Both the position numbers and the translations under genes were made by a program. The notes beneath the pieces were generated by a model. The model was not told the origin of the DNA and searched no databases. It saw nothing but the letters and a program-made list of their open reading frames with translations. Below, in pieces: positions 31,001 through 39,768 of a stretch of 64,000 bases of DNA. The stretch is from Isochrysis galbana (taxonomy: Eukaryota; Haptophyta; Isochrysidales; Isochrysidaceae): NCBI GenBank assembly GCA_018136815.1, contig CM030945.1, forward strand, positions 1,742,091-1,806,090. The letters run 5' to 3'. Positions within the stretch are counted from its first letter, which is position 1, and each line of letters opens with the position of its first letter.

Positions 31001-34000
31001 CCCCAGAAACCAGATGCCAGGTCCAGGGTGCAAAGGAATAGAGAATCAAGGTTGCCTTGGCCGGACGACAATCGGTCGATGGCTTCTACCGTGAGGGGAA
31101 GAGGGCTGTCCTCTAGACGAAGCTTGGAGTTGACGTCGCGATAATCTACGCAGAAACGTACCGAGCCATCCTTCTTAGTGACTAGCACGACTCGAGAGGC
31201 CCACGACGAATTTGATTTCCTAATGATGCCCGCGGACTCCATCTTGCAAACTTCGTCCTCTATGATCTTCTCACCCTCTCGTCCAACTCTAGACGGTGCG
31301 TGGCGGTGAGCTTCGGCTCCGGGGTTGAGCGGTAGCTCTACCTCCATCACGTGAGTGTGATTCGGGTTGGTCGGGTCAATTGCGAAAGCAGCGATACGTC
31401 GGGCCAGTAGACGACGAACTTGTTCACGTTGGGGCATCGAGAGACGGCCCTCGGGGTCGATCTTGGCTGCCTCGAGGAGCTTACGTTGGTCCTCGTTGAG
31501 CGACTCGATCACATCCGGCGAGTTAACGTCACCGACGCGGTGATAAGTTCCGGCGTGAATCTTGAATCGAACCTGTAGCGAAGCTACAGGATGGAACGAC
31601 GGAAGGTGTAGAGGTTTGGGGTCAGTGTTGACCACCGTAACCGCGATGGTGTGGTCGGAGTTCGACCTCTCTACTTGGGGAATGACGAGAGGAGAGCTAT
31701 CGATCGTTTCACGCGTAGGGAGTCGGTCCACGAGCATGGCGCAGTCTTCGTGTTCTCGAAGAGCTAGCGGAATTCGGACGTGAAACGTTGCCCGATGATA
31801 GGCCGGGATCGTGATAGGTTCGTGGGTGTATAGGAGGTACTCGGAGCCACATGATGCCGGCGCTTTGGCGGCAAACTCATCGGCCGTGCTGAAGAGAGGC
31901 TCGGTGACTAGCTGGTTGTCGTTTTTGGTGGCCTGCGGCCCTCGGAAGAAGTCAGTCGTGATTGGGTTCGCGGAGGTCGGACAGACCTGTGCACAAGTCA
32001 TGCTGACAGGGACCACCGCTATCGGTGACGTCGAGACGCGAAAGATCGGCGGAATGTCGGGGCTTGGACTGCCATTAACCTCAAGAGGAGCCACCGTGGA
32101 TGGAGCACCGAGGGTGATAGAGCCGTCCGCGCTGTCGGAGGCGAGCTGAATCGAAGCGGCGTGCGTGGCTAAGAAGTCGTTCCCGAGCAGCAGCATCGGG
32201 TTGCCTTCAATCACCATGAACGTATGACGAAAGAGAAATCCACCGACGGAGAAGACGATTCGAGCCTTGCCTCGCGTGATAAGAGGCAGGCCGTCCGGAC
32301 CGTGAAGCGGTGTCACTACGGCTTGTGGCAGCCGCTCGACGCATGCGTCTTTGGGTAGGCTGGACAAGAGGGAAGTGGTCACGACCGACGGGCCAGCTCC
32401 GGTATCAGCGAGTGTGCTGTTGACCGTGAGAGCGGAGTCGGCTAAGATAACTCCTTCTTTGCCGGTAGCCTCGCCGGAGCGGCAGACCACTAGGTCTCGA
32501 ACATATAGGCAATGCCTTGGGTAGGCAGATGGTAGGGTATCCACGACGCTATCCGGTCGGTGCGCGGTCACGTGTGCGATGGTGTCGGACGGGGACGGGG
32601 TTGGTCGACAGCGTGGTTGCTCGGGTGAATTCGTCGTCATGGTGATCGTCGTCTCTTCGGGTAATCCGACTGCCGCTATCGTGGCAGAGGGTCTAGAGGC
32701 GTCGTCCTCATTGGTAGCGGTGCAGGGTGATAGCTTGGGACTAGTGTATCCCAGGCCTCTCTTGTCGGTGGGGTGCCTCGGGTGGTCGGACATCTTTTCC
32801 CAGTCTTTCTCGAGACGAGCTTGGGCTTCTGTCTTGGGTCTTCGAACTAATGAGGCTAGCTCTTCGGCGCGGATGCCTTTGGCTTCCACGAACTCGATCG
32901 GCGCTCGGACGGCAGCGGCGAGGTCGGATTCCTCGTCGGCGCCTCGTCCGGCTAGAGCTTGCGCTCTTATTTCGTCAGCGGTTTCGAGCGTGACGTTGGA
33001 CCATGTCTGGTCCCCGTTCACGCCGAATGATTGCCATTGTTGGCGCCGCTTCCGGAGAGTCGTCGGCGTCGTCGGACGCGGCGAGCTCGCGCGTGCCGGA
33101 GGCGGGGCGGTCCATGGAGAGAATGGGTCGTGGAGAGTAGACTCGGAGGCGTAGAGTGGCGTGTCGTTGTCGTGGTTATCGTGGGTTTCTTTTTGGTCTT
33201 CGTGGTTGTCTGACTCGGGAGTAGCTGGACGGGAAACAACGGGGTCGGAAGAAACTTCACTAGATTCCCTCCCCCTCTCATAACGATGAAGAGCCGACCA
33301 CGGCTCGTATGCGGTAGCCTCAGTCGAGCTAAGGGAAGGCCGGTCCGATAGGCTGCGCCGCGCGCAAGCGAGTAGCTCCAACGCGGACAGTTTCTTCGTC
33401 GATGGCTGGTCTCCCTGTTGGCTCAAATGTCGAAGAAGAACAGGCATCCAATGGGTCGCCATCGCTCCAGCTACACCGACGTAGGTGCGGCTGCGAAGAG
33501 CGCCACGGTGCGGTGAAGGAGAGAGGTTAGCCATGGCCGACTCACGGCCATCCACGACGCAGGTTGGCTGGAGAGGCGGCAGCCCTTTGGTGAGGTACAA
33601 CCCGGTGGCTTTCTGGTGTCCAGTGCCGTGCTCCCAGGGTTGGACGAATTGGGTCGGGGTCAACCCCCCGACTAAACGGCGAGCTTCCGCATGCATCCGA
33701 GGGTTCTCAACCGCTACAAACGGAGCAGTGGCGGAGGCCATTGACTTGAAGACGCGGGCGGCCGACTCAAGAGCGGCACGACGTCCGGGTTCTTGGGAGA
33801 GCCATTGACTGCTGACGGCGGAGAGGTACGTGCAGGGCGGGTGGGCGATGACTAGGTCCCAACCTAGGTTTTGGACATGAAGCGCGTCGCCTTGGAAGTG
33901 GGGCACGTAGTCAATCTCGGAAGGATACAAATCGCACGTAGCTACATCAGCTCCGGCGAGTAGGAACATGGAGGAGACGACGCCGCTAGTCTCACCAACG

Positions 34001-35844
34001 ACGAGAACTCGTGGGGCGTGACAGCCCGAAGTCAGCCCGTCTTGGACTTGTTGACTCGTCTTCGTGAGCTCAGCGCAAAGCTCATCGAAGTGCTTGGGTA
34101 GCGCGGCGGCAGGCGAGGCTAAGGTGCCACTGCGCGGCCGGCGGAGCTCTTGGGCTGCCTCCGTGAGGTGCCGAGGTAATACCACCGCAGAGCCGCTCGC
34201 TCGTGCACGAAGAGAGGCGAGAGCGTGGAGAGCGGGTGACGGGGTATCATCACGGGTGCCGACATCGGAGTTGTTTCGAGAGGAATCGAAGGACTGGATC
34301 GCGGACGCATTGATCGCTGCCACGCGCATGATGGCGGTGGCAGTGGTATCGAGAGGCAGGCAGTGCTTGGAGGCTGCGACCGGTGGCCGCGGCGACGTAG
34401 GACGAATGGAAGTAGACTCGGATATCGACGACGTGGAGACGGGCTCAGAGGACGGGATTGACGAAGAAACTCGGAGAAGTGGGGTGTCGGATTGCGGCGA
34501 CGGACGCCGCGGCCGCGAGACCACCGGTGAGAGACATGAAGGACATGGCTTAGAGACTCGGTTGGACTGGCTCAATGGGCGTAGAAGCTCGGTTTGGGAG
34601 GCGGCCGTTCCTCGACGTGCAAGGGAGTTGTGGTCACTCTCCATGGTCACCTCGGGAGAGGAATCGGGCCAGGCATCGACTTCGTTGCAATCTGTCGTCG
34701 GCGGGGTCGGCGCCGGCGAAAGAAGGGACGTGGCTGTCGTAGAAGCCGGCTGCGGGGAAGGCTGAGGCCAGGGTGGTGGCTCTGCGGCAGCGGCTGGCGT
34801 GGGTGGTGGCCGAAGAGGTTCTGCAATGCGAAGCATTCTTCGGAGGACTTGGCTCGGGCTAGCGGGTGGATGGACCGCTGAAATTACGGTGGATTCAGAC
34901 TCGAATTCGGAAGACTCGGCAACTTGAGAGGGGCTAGGAGACGGCTGTGCCAGCTCCTCCATGACTCTCGGTTGATGAGGTGGCGTGGGAACGCCGGTGG
35001 TCGACCGCGGACTCCGCGGTGACGTTAATTTGTACTCGGACTCGGACTCGTCGTTTCTGTCGTGCTGGACACTGAAAACAGGGCTCACTTTCGAAATGGG
35101 AACGGACGGTGCCGGCCCAAAGGTGAAGCCCCCTGGCGTCGCAACCGTCGGTGAGGACGAAGCTGAAGCTTGTGATGACAATAGGGGCACGGTGGCCAGC
35201 ACCGGTTGGCTCGGTGCGGCCGAAATCTCGGACTCGGTGACGGGCTTGATTACGCGGGCTCGGGATGCACTGTCTTGTGCGATTGGACTCGGACTCGGAA
35301 CGGAAACGGAAGGGATCGGCTCGGCGGCGTGCAGCTTGCTGGAGTGGCAGGCCGGCTGCGGCGAGACTCGAAACGGTGGCTGGGATAAGGACACAGTGGC
35401 TGTCGTCGAGGGCTTCGGCGTCAGCTTGTGTTTGGACTCGATACGCGGTGGCTCGTGAAACGGGGCTCGGGTATGGTTGGAATTCTGGACGTGACCGGAG
35501 ATTCCAAATGACTCAGACTCGGGGCGTGGAGGACCGAAGGTGAACACTCCCTCGGAAGGAGTGGTCGTCGGAGGCTCAGTGGGTGGCTGGAGCTCCGTTA
35601 ATCCTGCGGTCGACCGCGTGGTAGGGCTCGGTGACATTGTAAACTCGGACTCGGACTCGGACTCGGATGGCTCAGAACGGGGTTTGCTCAAAACAGGCTT
35701 GGACTCGGACTCGAAAGAAAGTGGGGAAGAACCGGAGAACTGCGCCTCCATCGTCGTAGCGATGGAGACTGGTGATACCGGTGATGACTGGACTGGGCTC
35801 AGACTCGTAGATGGGCGCGCGGTGGCGTAAGACGAAGAGGGCAA
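28096..35844 (-). CDS. pol: Ty3/gypsy chromovirus B Pol polyprotein with embedded DNA methyltransferase-like domain
   Basis: An intact 2582-residue frame, actually open from 36258. It has the same order as element A: an extended Ser/Pro-rich leader with Glu-Ser repeats (ESESESE), a methyltransferase-like domain with HPPC (Cys671), VENP and RSRTY, a protease with LADTGA (Asp1147), a reverse transcriptase with YLDD (1670-1673), RNase H, a zinc-finger integrase with DD35E spacing (RTDAGSN to VERAQQ), and a chromodomain (DEYLVEELL to EATWES). Clear divergence from A throughout means these are separate lineages of one family, both with the methyltransferase preserved. Pol shares the Gag frame here too, but three stops (TAG, TAG, TGA) lie between them, so this copy may be impaired or may start Pol differently. 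The TTG used as first codon is arbitrary. Confidence 0.95.
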   Translation of the reverse strand: MPSSSYATARPSTSLSPVQSSPVSPVSIATTMEAQFSGSSPLSFESESKPVLSKPRSEPSESESESEFTMSPSPTTRSTAGLTELQPPTEPPTTTPSEGVFTFGPPRPESESFGISGHVQNSNHTRAPFHEPPRIESKHKLTPKPSTTATVSLSQPPFRVSPQPACHSSKLHAAEPIPSVSVPSPSPIAQDSASRARVIKPVTESEISAAPSQPVLATVPLLSSQASASSSPTVATPGGFTFGPAPSVPISKVSPVFSVQHDRNDESESEYKLTSPRSPRSTTGVPTPPHQPRVMEELAQPSPSPSQVAESSEFESESTVISAVHPPASPSQVLRRMLRIAEPLRPPPTPAAAAEPPPWPQPSPQPASTTATSLLSPAPTPPTTDCNEVDAWPDSSPEVTMESDHNSLARRGTAASQTELLRPLSQSNRVSKPCPSCLSPVVSRPRRPSPQSDTPLLRVSSSIPSSEPVSTSSISESTSIRPTSPRPPVAASKHCLPLDTTATAIMRVAAINASAIQSFDSSRNNSDVGTRDDTPSPALHALASLRARASGSAVVLPRHLTEAAQELRRPRSGTLASPAAALPKHFDELCAELTKTSQQVQDGLTSGCHAPRVLVVGETSGVVSSMFLLAGADVATCDLYPSEIDYVPHFQGDALHVQNLGWDLVIAHPPCTYLSAVSSQWLSQEPGRRAALESAARVFKSMASATAPFVAVENPRMHAEARRLVGGLTPTQFVQPWEHGTGHQKATGLYLTKGLPPLQPTCVVDGRESAMANLSPSPHRGALRSRTYVGVAGAMATHWMPVLLRHLSQQGDQPSTKKLSALELLACARRSLSDRPSLSSTEATAYEPWSALHRYERGRESSEVSSDPVVSRPATPESDNHEDQKETHDNHDNDTPLYASESTLHDPFSPWTAPPPARASSPRPTTPTTLRKRRQQWQSFGVNGDQTWSNVTLETADEIRAQALAGRGADEESDLAAAVRAPIEFVEAKGIRAEELASLVRRPKTEAQARLEKDWEKMSDHPRHPTDKRGLGYTSPKLSPCTATNEDDASRPSATIAAVGLPEETTITMTTNSPEQPRCRPTPSPSDTIAHVTAHRPDSVVDTLPSAYPRHCLYVRDLVVCRSGEATGKEGVILADSALTVNSTLADTGAGPSVVTTSLLSSLPKDACVERLPQAVVTPLHGPDGLPLITRGKARIVFSVGGFLFRHTFMVIEGNPMLLLGNDFLATHAASIQLASDSADGSITLGAPSTVAPLEVNGSPSPDIPPIFRVSTSPIAVVPVSMTCAQVCPTSANPITTDFFRGPQATKNDNQLVTEPLFSTADEFAAKAPASCGSEYLLYTHEPITIPAYHRATFHVRIPLALREHEDCAMLVDRLPTRETIDSSPLVIPQVERSNSDHTIAVTVVNTDPKPLHLPSFHPVASLQVRFKIHAGTYHRVGDVNSPDVIESLNEDQRKLLEAAKIDPEGRLSMPQREQVRRLLARRIAAFAIDPTNPNHTHVMEVELPLNPGAEAHRHAPSRVGREGEKIIEDEVCKMESAGIIRKSNSSWASRVVLVTKKDGSVRFCVDYRDVNSKLRLEDSPLPLTVEAIDRLSSGQGNLDSLFLCTLDLASGFWGIPIKESDKHITAFTTHRGKYEFNYLPFGVQSGPSYMCRLMDAVLGGLAWEICMPYLDDVGAWSTGVGDSLQAREESSFQQMLHRLDLVLERLIWAGLTCKMSKCVFFATSAEYLGHVVSREGLRMDPKKVEAVSKIDPTQINSIEAVRSFLGLCSYYRRFIRRFAIRAAPLTALTRKWCDVPVESQTEACRQAIEDLKQAICEEPVLAPPRDDRPFLVKTDGASKLGIAGVLAQKDDEGRERVVAYYGRSLSPAERHWTVTEIELLAALESIRNWRPYLWGRHFTLVVDHSALRWLHTMKDQVTGGPASRLMRWVLKLAEYRFDVVHKPGVTHWDADGLSRLVALEPDHDPLHLEESDVHSFTSSEIHDIVAAAVTSSTLTARRQQANDRLARQASESSESITSSYLDVGVPHADELRQALSTDELASSILSEFESILSKAQSSITAGPVSVPDSSSSSKKRSRFLLRDGLLYYRSSEAEEAPLRLYIPESLRDTYLRAYHDHLGHPGATRMTTLLRSRVYSPGLSASVSKYVRECHECTLGKPLPRPLAHPSGLSIGSYPFDVVYCDILSMAPTHDFVSGRSGFDKLIVFVDSLSRWIEAEPCNGNPSSAKCLDVFMRLIVSRYGVPRQLRTDAGSNLCSRLVDLILKATGTDLSTTEAYRHEGVGLVERAQQTLLTMTRVSNEGGAHWVDHLPFLLMSMRATAGRVVPKSPAAILFGRELRLPAQLADPAPVLELLPSPRPPSDAVIYATELNKKLLESWRSALESTQEAQRESMRSASQKSKLGVTFKPGDRVCRRIPGHANKLQYLYSGPYRVEEVISATRYRLRDLENRQVKDEVHISNLRPYFTITDSSPLTDDEYLVEELLDRKGDGVSLKYLVKWRGYPRSEATWESRIELLRRCADLVESYDATFDSRPVQPQALSNSNSSSSPSSSSQSNQIPRPIQEPKRIPPDLPSSRTRSRSRS

Positions 35845-36321
35845 TTCTGAACGTGACTTGGACTCGGACTCGTACTCGGGAGACGTTTTGTGGCTCGGAC
35901 ATGCGAAATTTGATTTGAGAGATTGAAGGTTGGATTGGGCCTGCGGCGGCTGGATTTTCGCAGACCGTGAGGTCTTGGACTGTTGATGCTTGGGGAGCGG
36001 CGTAGGATAGCGGTTGAGCGGCTTGAGTTGATAGAGAGGCGGTGACGGTTGACTTGGTTTTGAGGACTGGTGCGTGATATCGAGAATCAGGATGGAATCA
36101 TCGGCATTGGGAGAAATAGGGGCAATCGGCGAGGAGGCAGGAGAAAGAGGGGGATGGGGTGGCAGGGCTTGTCTGGAACCTGGGGAATCTTGGGGTACCG
36201 GTTGGTGGCCGTAGAAGTACTCGGCCGTAGCGTAATACGATCTTTCGGTGGGTGGCGTTCAGGCCCACTACCCTGGACTGGTAGCGGGGGTAACAGCGCG
36301 GACGTGGGCCCCGCCGGCGAC

Positions 36322-37848
36322 CTACTGGGCCGGACGGAGAACAACCATCGTGCGGAGGCGGCGGTGGACTTCTGGGTCGTTACCACACTCGCCACTGCCG
36401 CCTTCGCAGAGAAAACGAATGTATGGTTGGCAAACGACGGGGTTATGAGCTCCGTCGCCCGTGCCATACTTCCACAGGTCTGCCTCGGGCGTACCAGATG
36501 GAGCCCGGGGACGAAAGGCGCAGTACGCGCAGCCGTTGGCGTCGGTCCACTCCTTGACGTCGCGGTCTAAGTCGTCGAGACGCGGCGCCGTCATGGTGGC
36601 ATCCGAGGGACGGCAGCGCGTGAGCGCAGCGCGAAGGGCCGGGTGACCCGCGTAACGAGAAATTTGCCAGAAACGGGCTCGTGCTCGAGACCAGCTAGCT
36701 GGATCCCATTCCGAGAGGCCCGAATCGGCCGGAAGCCTAAGGCCGTTCGGAGGGGGATCACATTGGCGACGAGAAGACGTGCTTTTGCCGAGAGGACGGT
36801 CAAGAAGTGCGTCCGGTAACGGAGACGATGCGGAGTAATTCGTAGGCGGAGGCGGAGCCCGACGATTGTCAGCGCCAGTCGCCTTGCGGTTCGAGTTGTT
36901 GTTTTGCGATTTTAATGCCTCGGCCACCGCTGCTTGGACGGCGGCGACCATCGAAGCCGTAGTGTCCGCGGGGTTAGAGGCAGCCTTAGCAACCTTGGCG
37001 GTCTTGGTGGACTTGGAAGTAGTCGCCGGCGGCGTCACGGCGGCGACCGCGACCGACGTCTGTTGTTGGCTAGCACGGGCTTGTTCGTACGGGCTCAGGT
37101 AGCGCTGGCAGAGGTTGACGCACGAAAGGGCCGAGCGAGGGAGCTCGTGGTTCTCGACGCGGAAGCGAGTCTTTGCAAGACACTCGCCAAACTTGGTCGC
37201 GTTATCCACGACGCGAGCCGCGTCGACCTTGTCGTTCCGAATGATGGACTCGAATCGTTGATTGATATCGTGCGACATGTTTGGGTGGTCCCAGACCGTC
37301 GTGGCATCCACCTTCGCGTCACCCATCTTGCGGACGTACGCGCGCACCAAATTCTTGGATAACTCTAAGAGATCGGAGCCGGCTTCACGGGCTACGAGGC
37401 GGTCCCACTCCATGGAGGCGGAGTCTTTGGCGAAGCCGGGCACGTTGGCCGCGAAGGTGGCGTCGCACTTGCGGAGAAGCACGTCGCAGGCCAGCGCGGG
37501 GTTGAGAGAGAGAACCGGGTCTTCGGCGAGATCGAGGAGGACAGGGGCCGGCCTCATGGAGGTCGGGCCGTGTCGAATTATCGTATGCCTGCGGCGCGAT
37601 GGGCGGGGGTATGTCACTACCGGACTGTGCGACCCTCGAGATCGAGCGTGCGACCCACCAGGGACCTCCCACATCCCTCGCGAGGCGCTTGAGCTTGGGC
37701 TCCTCACCAGCTGGCAGCCATTGTGAGGCCGACAGCCGGCGATCGGCCGACGCGGAACCTCCGCGTTTCTTATGGGGATTCGCCCGACATCCACTGCTTT
37801 GATTCCCTCACGCGCGCAATCCTCCCATTCTCCCAAATAGACCTCCAT
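36322..37848 (-). CDS. gag: Chromovirus B Gag, with a foreign N-terminus from a TIR transposon
   Basis: A 508-residue frame. From about residue 97 (MRPAPVLLDLAEDPVLSLNP) it looks like a genuine Gag: a mostly helical region, the LCQRYLSPYEQARASQQQTS segment, an Ala-rich helix like that of element A, and a Cys/His cluster (NGCAYC, GAHNPVVC, YIRFLC, GECG). The first ~40 residues (to about 37733) instead derive from sequence homologous to the right half of the TIR element at 43680-44422, so the annotated start is a fusion. By analogy with the other LTRs, the native N-terminus would have lain in the lost 5' LTR. It would form the particle shell. It ends at TAG 36324-36322. Confidence 0.78.
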   Translation of the reverse strand: MEVYLGEWEDCAREGIKAVDVGRIPIRNAEVPRRPIAGCRPHNGCQLVRSPSSSASRGMWEVPGGSHARSRGSHSPVVTYPRPSRRRHTIIRHGPTSMRPAPVLLDLAEDPVLSLNPALACDVLLRKCDATFAANVPGFAKDSASMEWDRLVAREAGSDLLELSKNLVRAYVRKMGDAKVDATTVWDHPNMSHDINQRFESIIRNDKVDAARVVDNATKFGECLAKTRFRVENHELPRSALSCVNLCQRYLSPYEQARASQQQTSVAVAAVTPPATTSKSTKTAKVAKAASNPADTTASMVAAVQAAVAEALKSQNNNSNRKATGADNRRAPPPPTNYSASSPLPDALLDRPLGKSTSSRRQCDPPPNGLRLPADSGLSEWDPASWSRARARFWQISRYAGHPALRAALTRCRPSDATMTAPRLDDLDRDVKEWTDANGCAYCAFRPRAPSGTPEADLWKYGTGDGAHNPVVCQPYIRFLCEGGSGECGNDPEVHRRLRTMVVLRPAQ

Positions 37849-38018
37849 GGGCCGGACAAGGCGGGGGAGTCACTCACCGAAGCCATGGATTTTCGTGGGG
37901 TAGAGGGGGTTCGCGGGGGGGGGGGGGGGGTTTGGGGGGCAGGTAAGGGGGGTCCCTGGGGAATCCTTGGACACCCAGGAGGGATGGAAAATAGTGGTTA
38001 AAAAGCGTGAGTGACCGG
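37733..38018. mobile_element. Right-end fragment of the GGTCACTCAC TIR transposon
   Basis: Aligns with about 44130-44422: CTCCGCGTTTCTTAT, TCATTCTCCCAAA-ATAGACC, GTCACTCACCGA(A/C)GCCAT and GGAATCCTTGGACACCCAGG, ending GAGTGACCGGCC. It truncates gag of element B on one side and abuts the LTR copy at 38023 on the other. Confidence 0.8.
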
Positions 38019-38022
38019 CCTA

Positions 38023-38573
38023 TTACTTTCTCTCGATGTCATCAAATGTTCCATGACCGTCTTTTGTCTTCTCTCAGTGTATCGGTCGTAGCTCCCCAGC
38101 GAGGTCCGCCCTCGTTGTGCGACCCCTATGTCGCATGTCTGCGCGTTGCTAAGTTGCCCTGGTGCCGACGCCTGGCCGTCCGTCCCGGTGTGGTTAGTTT
38201 TCGCCCCGTTTGGTTTATTTAGTTTTAGTTTGTGTGGTTCTGTGCCCTCGAACCTTTTTTGAGTCCATGTGTTGTAGTCTCCCGTGTCTACCTCGGACCT
38301 AAGAAGCTCTCATCCTCATTCTTCTCTCTTCCACTAGCTCGCTAGCTAGCCTCGTCTCTACCCTCCGACGCCACGCGTCGCAATCCTTCGACCTTCAGTC
38401 TACCCCATCGCTCGTAGCGCTCGATGGCAGACACTCTCAGACCCGAATCTTACTATGACCTTTTAGACATCTTCCCGCAAGCAACAATCAACGACCCTTT
38501 TACGACCGCGTCAGCTGCCGGCTCGATCGAACGGCCCTCTGCCTGTGAGCCTGTAGTCATCGCGTGTTCGACA
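38023..38573 (+). repeat. 5' LTR (start truncated) of a third LTR element
   Basis: Direct repeat of 39864-40412, near-identical by eye. It lacks the first ~95 bp of that copy, lost at the junction with the TIR fragment. The ATG at 38424 (MADTLRPESYYDL) reads 50 codons, including TTASAAGSIERPS, to the terminal ACA in phase and then continues SAPEGLKEY into internal sequence. No TGG-type primer-binding site follows the LTR. Confidence 0.82.
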
Positions 38574-38920
38574 TCAGCTCCCGAAGGGCTCAAAGAGTAT
38601 CACAGAACATGTAACATGCACAAATCTTACGTATCGATATCGAGAGTCGAGAGTTGAACTCACTGAGCTCGAGCTCGCACCGGATTTGGATTTGGATTTG
38701 GATCTGGGTGCTTGGCGCCAAGTGCCGCCGGCTAGGGTATTCTTATTGTAAAGGCGGGGAAAGGGGATTTTATTTTTGTGCTCATGCCTTGGCCATGGGG
38801 CAGCCCAAATATTCCGCAATATATCCCGAATATCCCGCGGGGCGATCTCCACCCAAATATCCCGCGGAATATCCTGAATATTTCTGCGTGGCCTTAAAGT
38901 CTCAAGGAGGGTGGAGGGTG
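38574..38920. other. Internal remnant of third LTR element, with AT-rich palindromic stretch
   Basis: The Gag frame from the LTR stops at about 38656. At 38808-38885 the sequence carries repeated ATATCCCGCGG(A/G)-type palindromic modules, in two imperfect inverted halves around GGCGATCTCCACCC, reminiscent of a small palindromic MITE. No protein domain. Confidence 0.5.
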
Positions 38921-39020
38921 NNNNNNNNNNNNNNNNNNNNNNNNNNNNNNNNNNNNNNNNNNNNNNNNNNNNNNNNNNNNNNNNNNNNNNNNNNNNNNNN
39001 NNNNNNNNNNNNNNNNNNNN
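38921..39020. other. Assembly gap (100 N)
   Basis: Exactly 100 N; the true distance is unknown. The orientation switch of Gag fragments across it could be biological or an assembly join. Confidence 0.99.
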
Positions 39021-39075
39021 CGTTTGTTGTTGGCCAGCGCGAGCCTGTTCGTACGGGCTCCGGTAGGTAGCGCTG
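39021..39075 (-). pseudogene. Gag fragment interrupted by another LTR
   Basis: Encodes on the minus strand SPYEQARAGQQQT, as in LSPYEQARASQQQTS of Gag B, after a 4-bp insertion. It is joined directly to the LTR end at 39076. Confidence 0.65.
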
Positions 39076-39330
39076 TGTCGGAGCGAAGCTCGTTTCCTCT
39101 TTGGAAACGAGTCGCGAAGGCGCACCGGCGGCTAGCGCGGCGCACGGTTCATCCGGGGAGCCCGGAACGGGCTCATTGGGAGAACGGGAAAGGCCAATGA
39201 CGGGCATTTGAAATGAACGGGAAAGAGGCACGGAACACGGAACGCGAATCGGAGGGACGGAGAGCGTAGGGAAGGGTTCAAGTGGGGAAAGATACGTGAA
39301 TGTGAGGTAGAGTTGGGTCAGTGTTGTGGT
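39076..39330 (-). repeat. 3' part of a fourth LTR with Gag N-terminal stretch
   Basis: Minus strand: an ATG at 39207 opens MPVIGLSRSPNEP and reads 44 codons with AALAAGAPSR, ending GCTCCGACA in phase at 39076. The organisation equals that of the LTR ends at 10042 and 26450. The LTR start is not identifiable beyond the C-rich repeat upstream. Confidence 0.65.
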
Positions 39331-39337
39331 TTCACCC

Positions 39338-39635
39338 CCTCTGCAGTTTCCCTCCCCCCTCCGCAGTTCCCGCCACCTCCGCAGTTTCCCCCCCTCCGCA
39401 GTTTGTTTGCAGTTTCCCCCCCCCCTCCGCAGTTTCCCCCCTCCGCCGTTCCCCCCCCTCCGCAGATCTCCTTCCCCCCACCCTCCGCTGTTCCACCCCC
39501 TCCGCAGTCCCCCCCCCCCCCCTCGCAGCCCCCCCCCCCCCCCCCTCGCAGCCCCCCCCCCCCCCCTCGCAGCCCCCCCCCCCCTCCGCACGCGTCCTCG
39601 CGTTGAGACGCCGTGTTCTCCCCCCCCCCCCCGCA
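39338..39635. repeat. C-rich minisatellite
   Basis: Irregular tandem units of CCCCCTCCGCAGTTTCC, then CCCCCCTCGCAG units and long C-runs. It gives Gly-rich or Pro-rich phantom frames. Homopolymer length here is likely unreliable. Confidence 0.9.
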
Positions 39636-39756
39636 CGGAAGTCCCTCAGCTTCCCAGTTATCTTTGGTTTCTCTCGCCTCGTCGTTCTTATTCTGGATTT
39701 CTTCTATTTCGGTTGCTTTGTTCTCTTTCCATGCCGCTCGTCGGGACGACTCGAAT

Positions 39757-39768
39757 TTAGTCGGGGAG
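39757..39768 (+). promoter_or_regulatory. Polypurine tract of third LTR element
   Basis: TTTAGTCGGGGAG directly before TGTCGTATTCC; matches the tracts of elements A and B. Confidence 0.65.
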
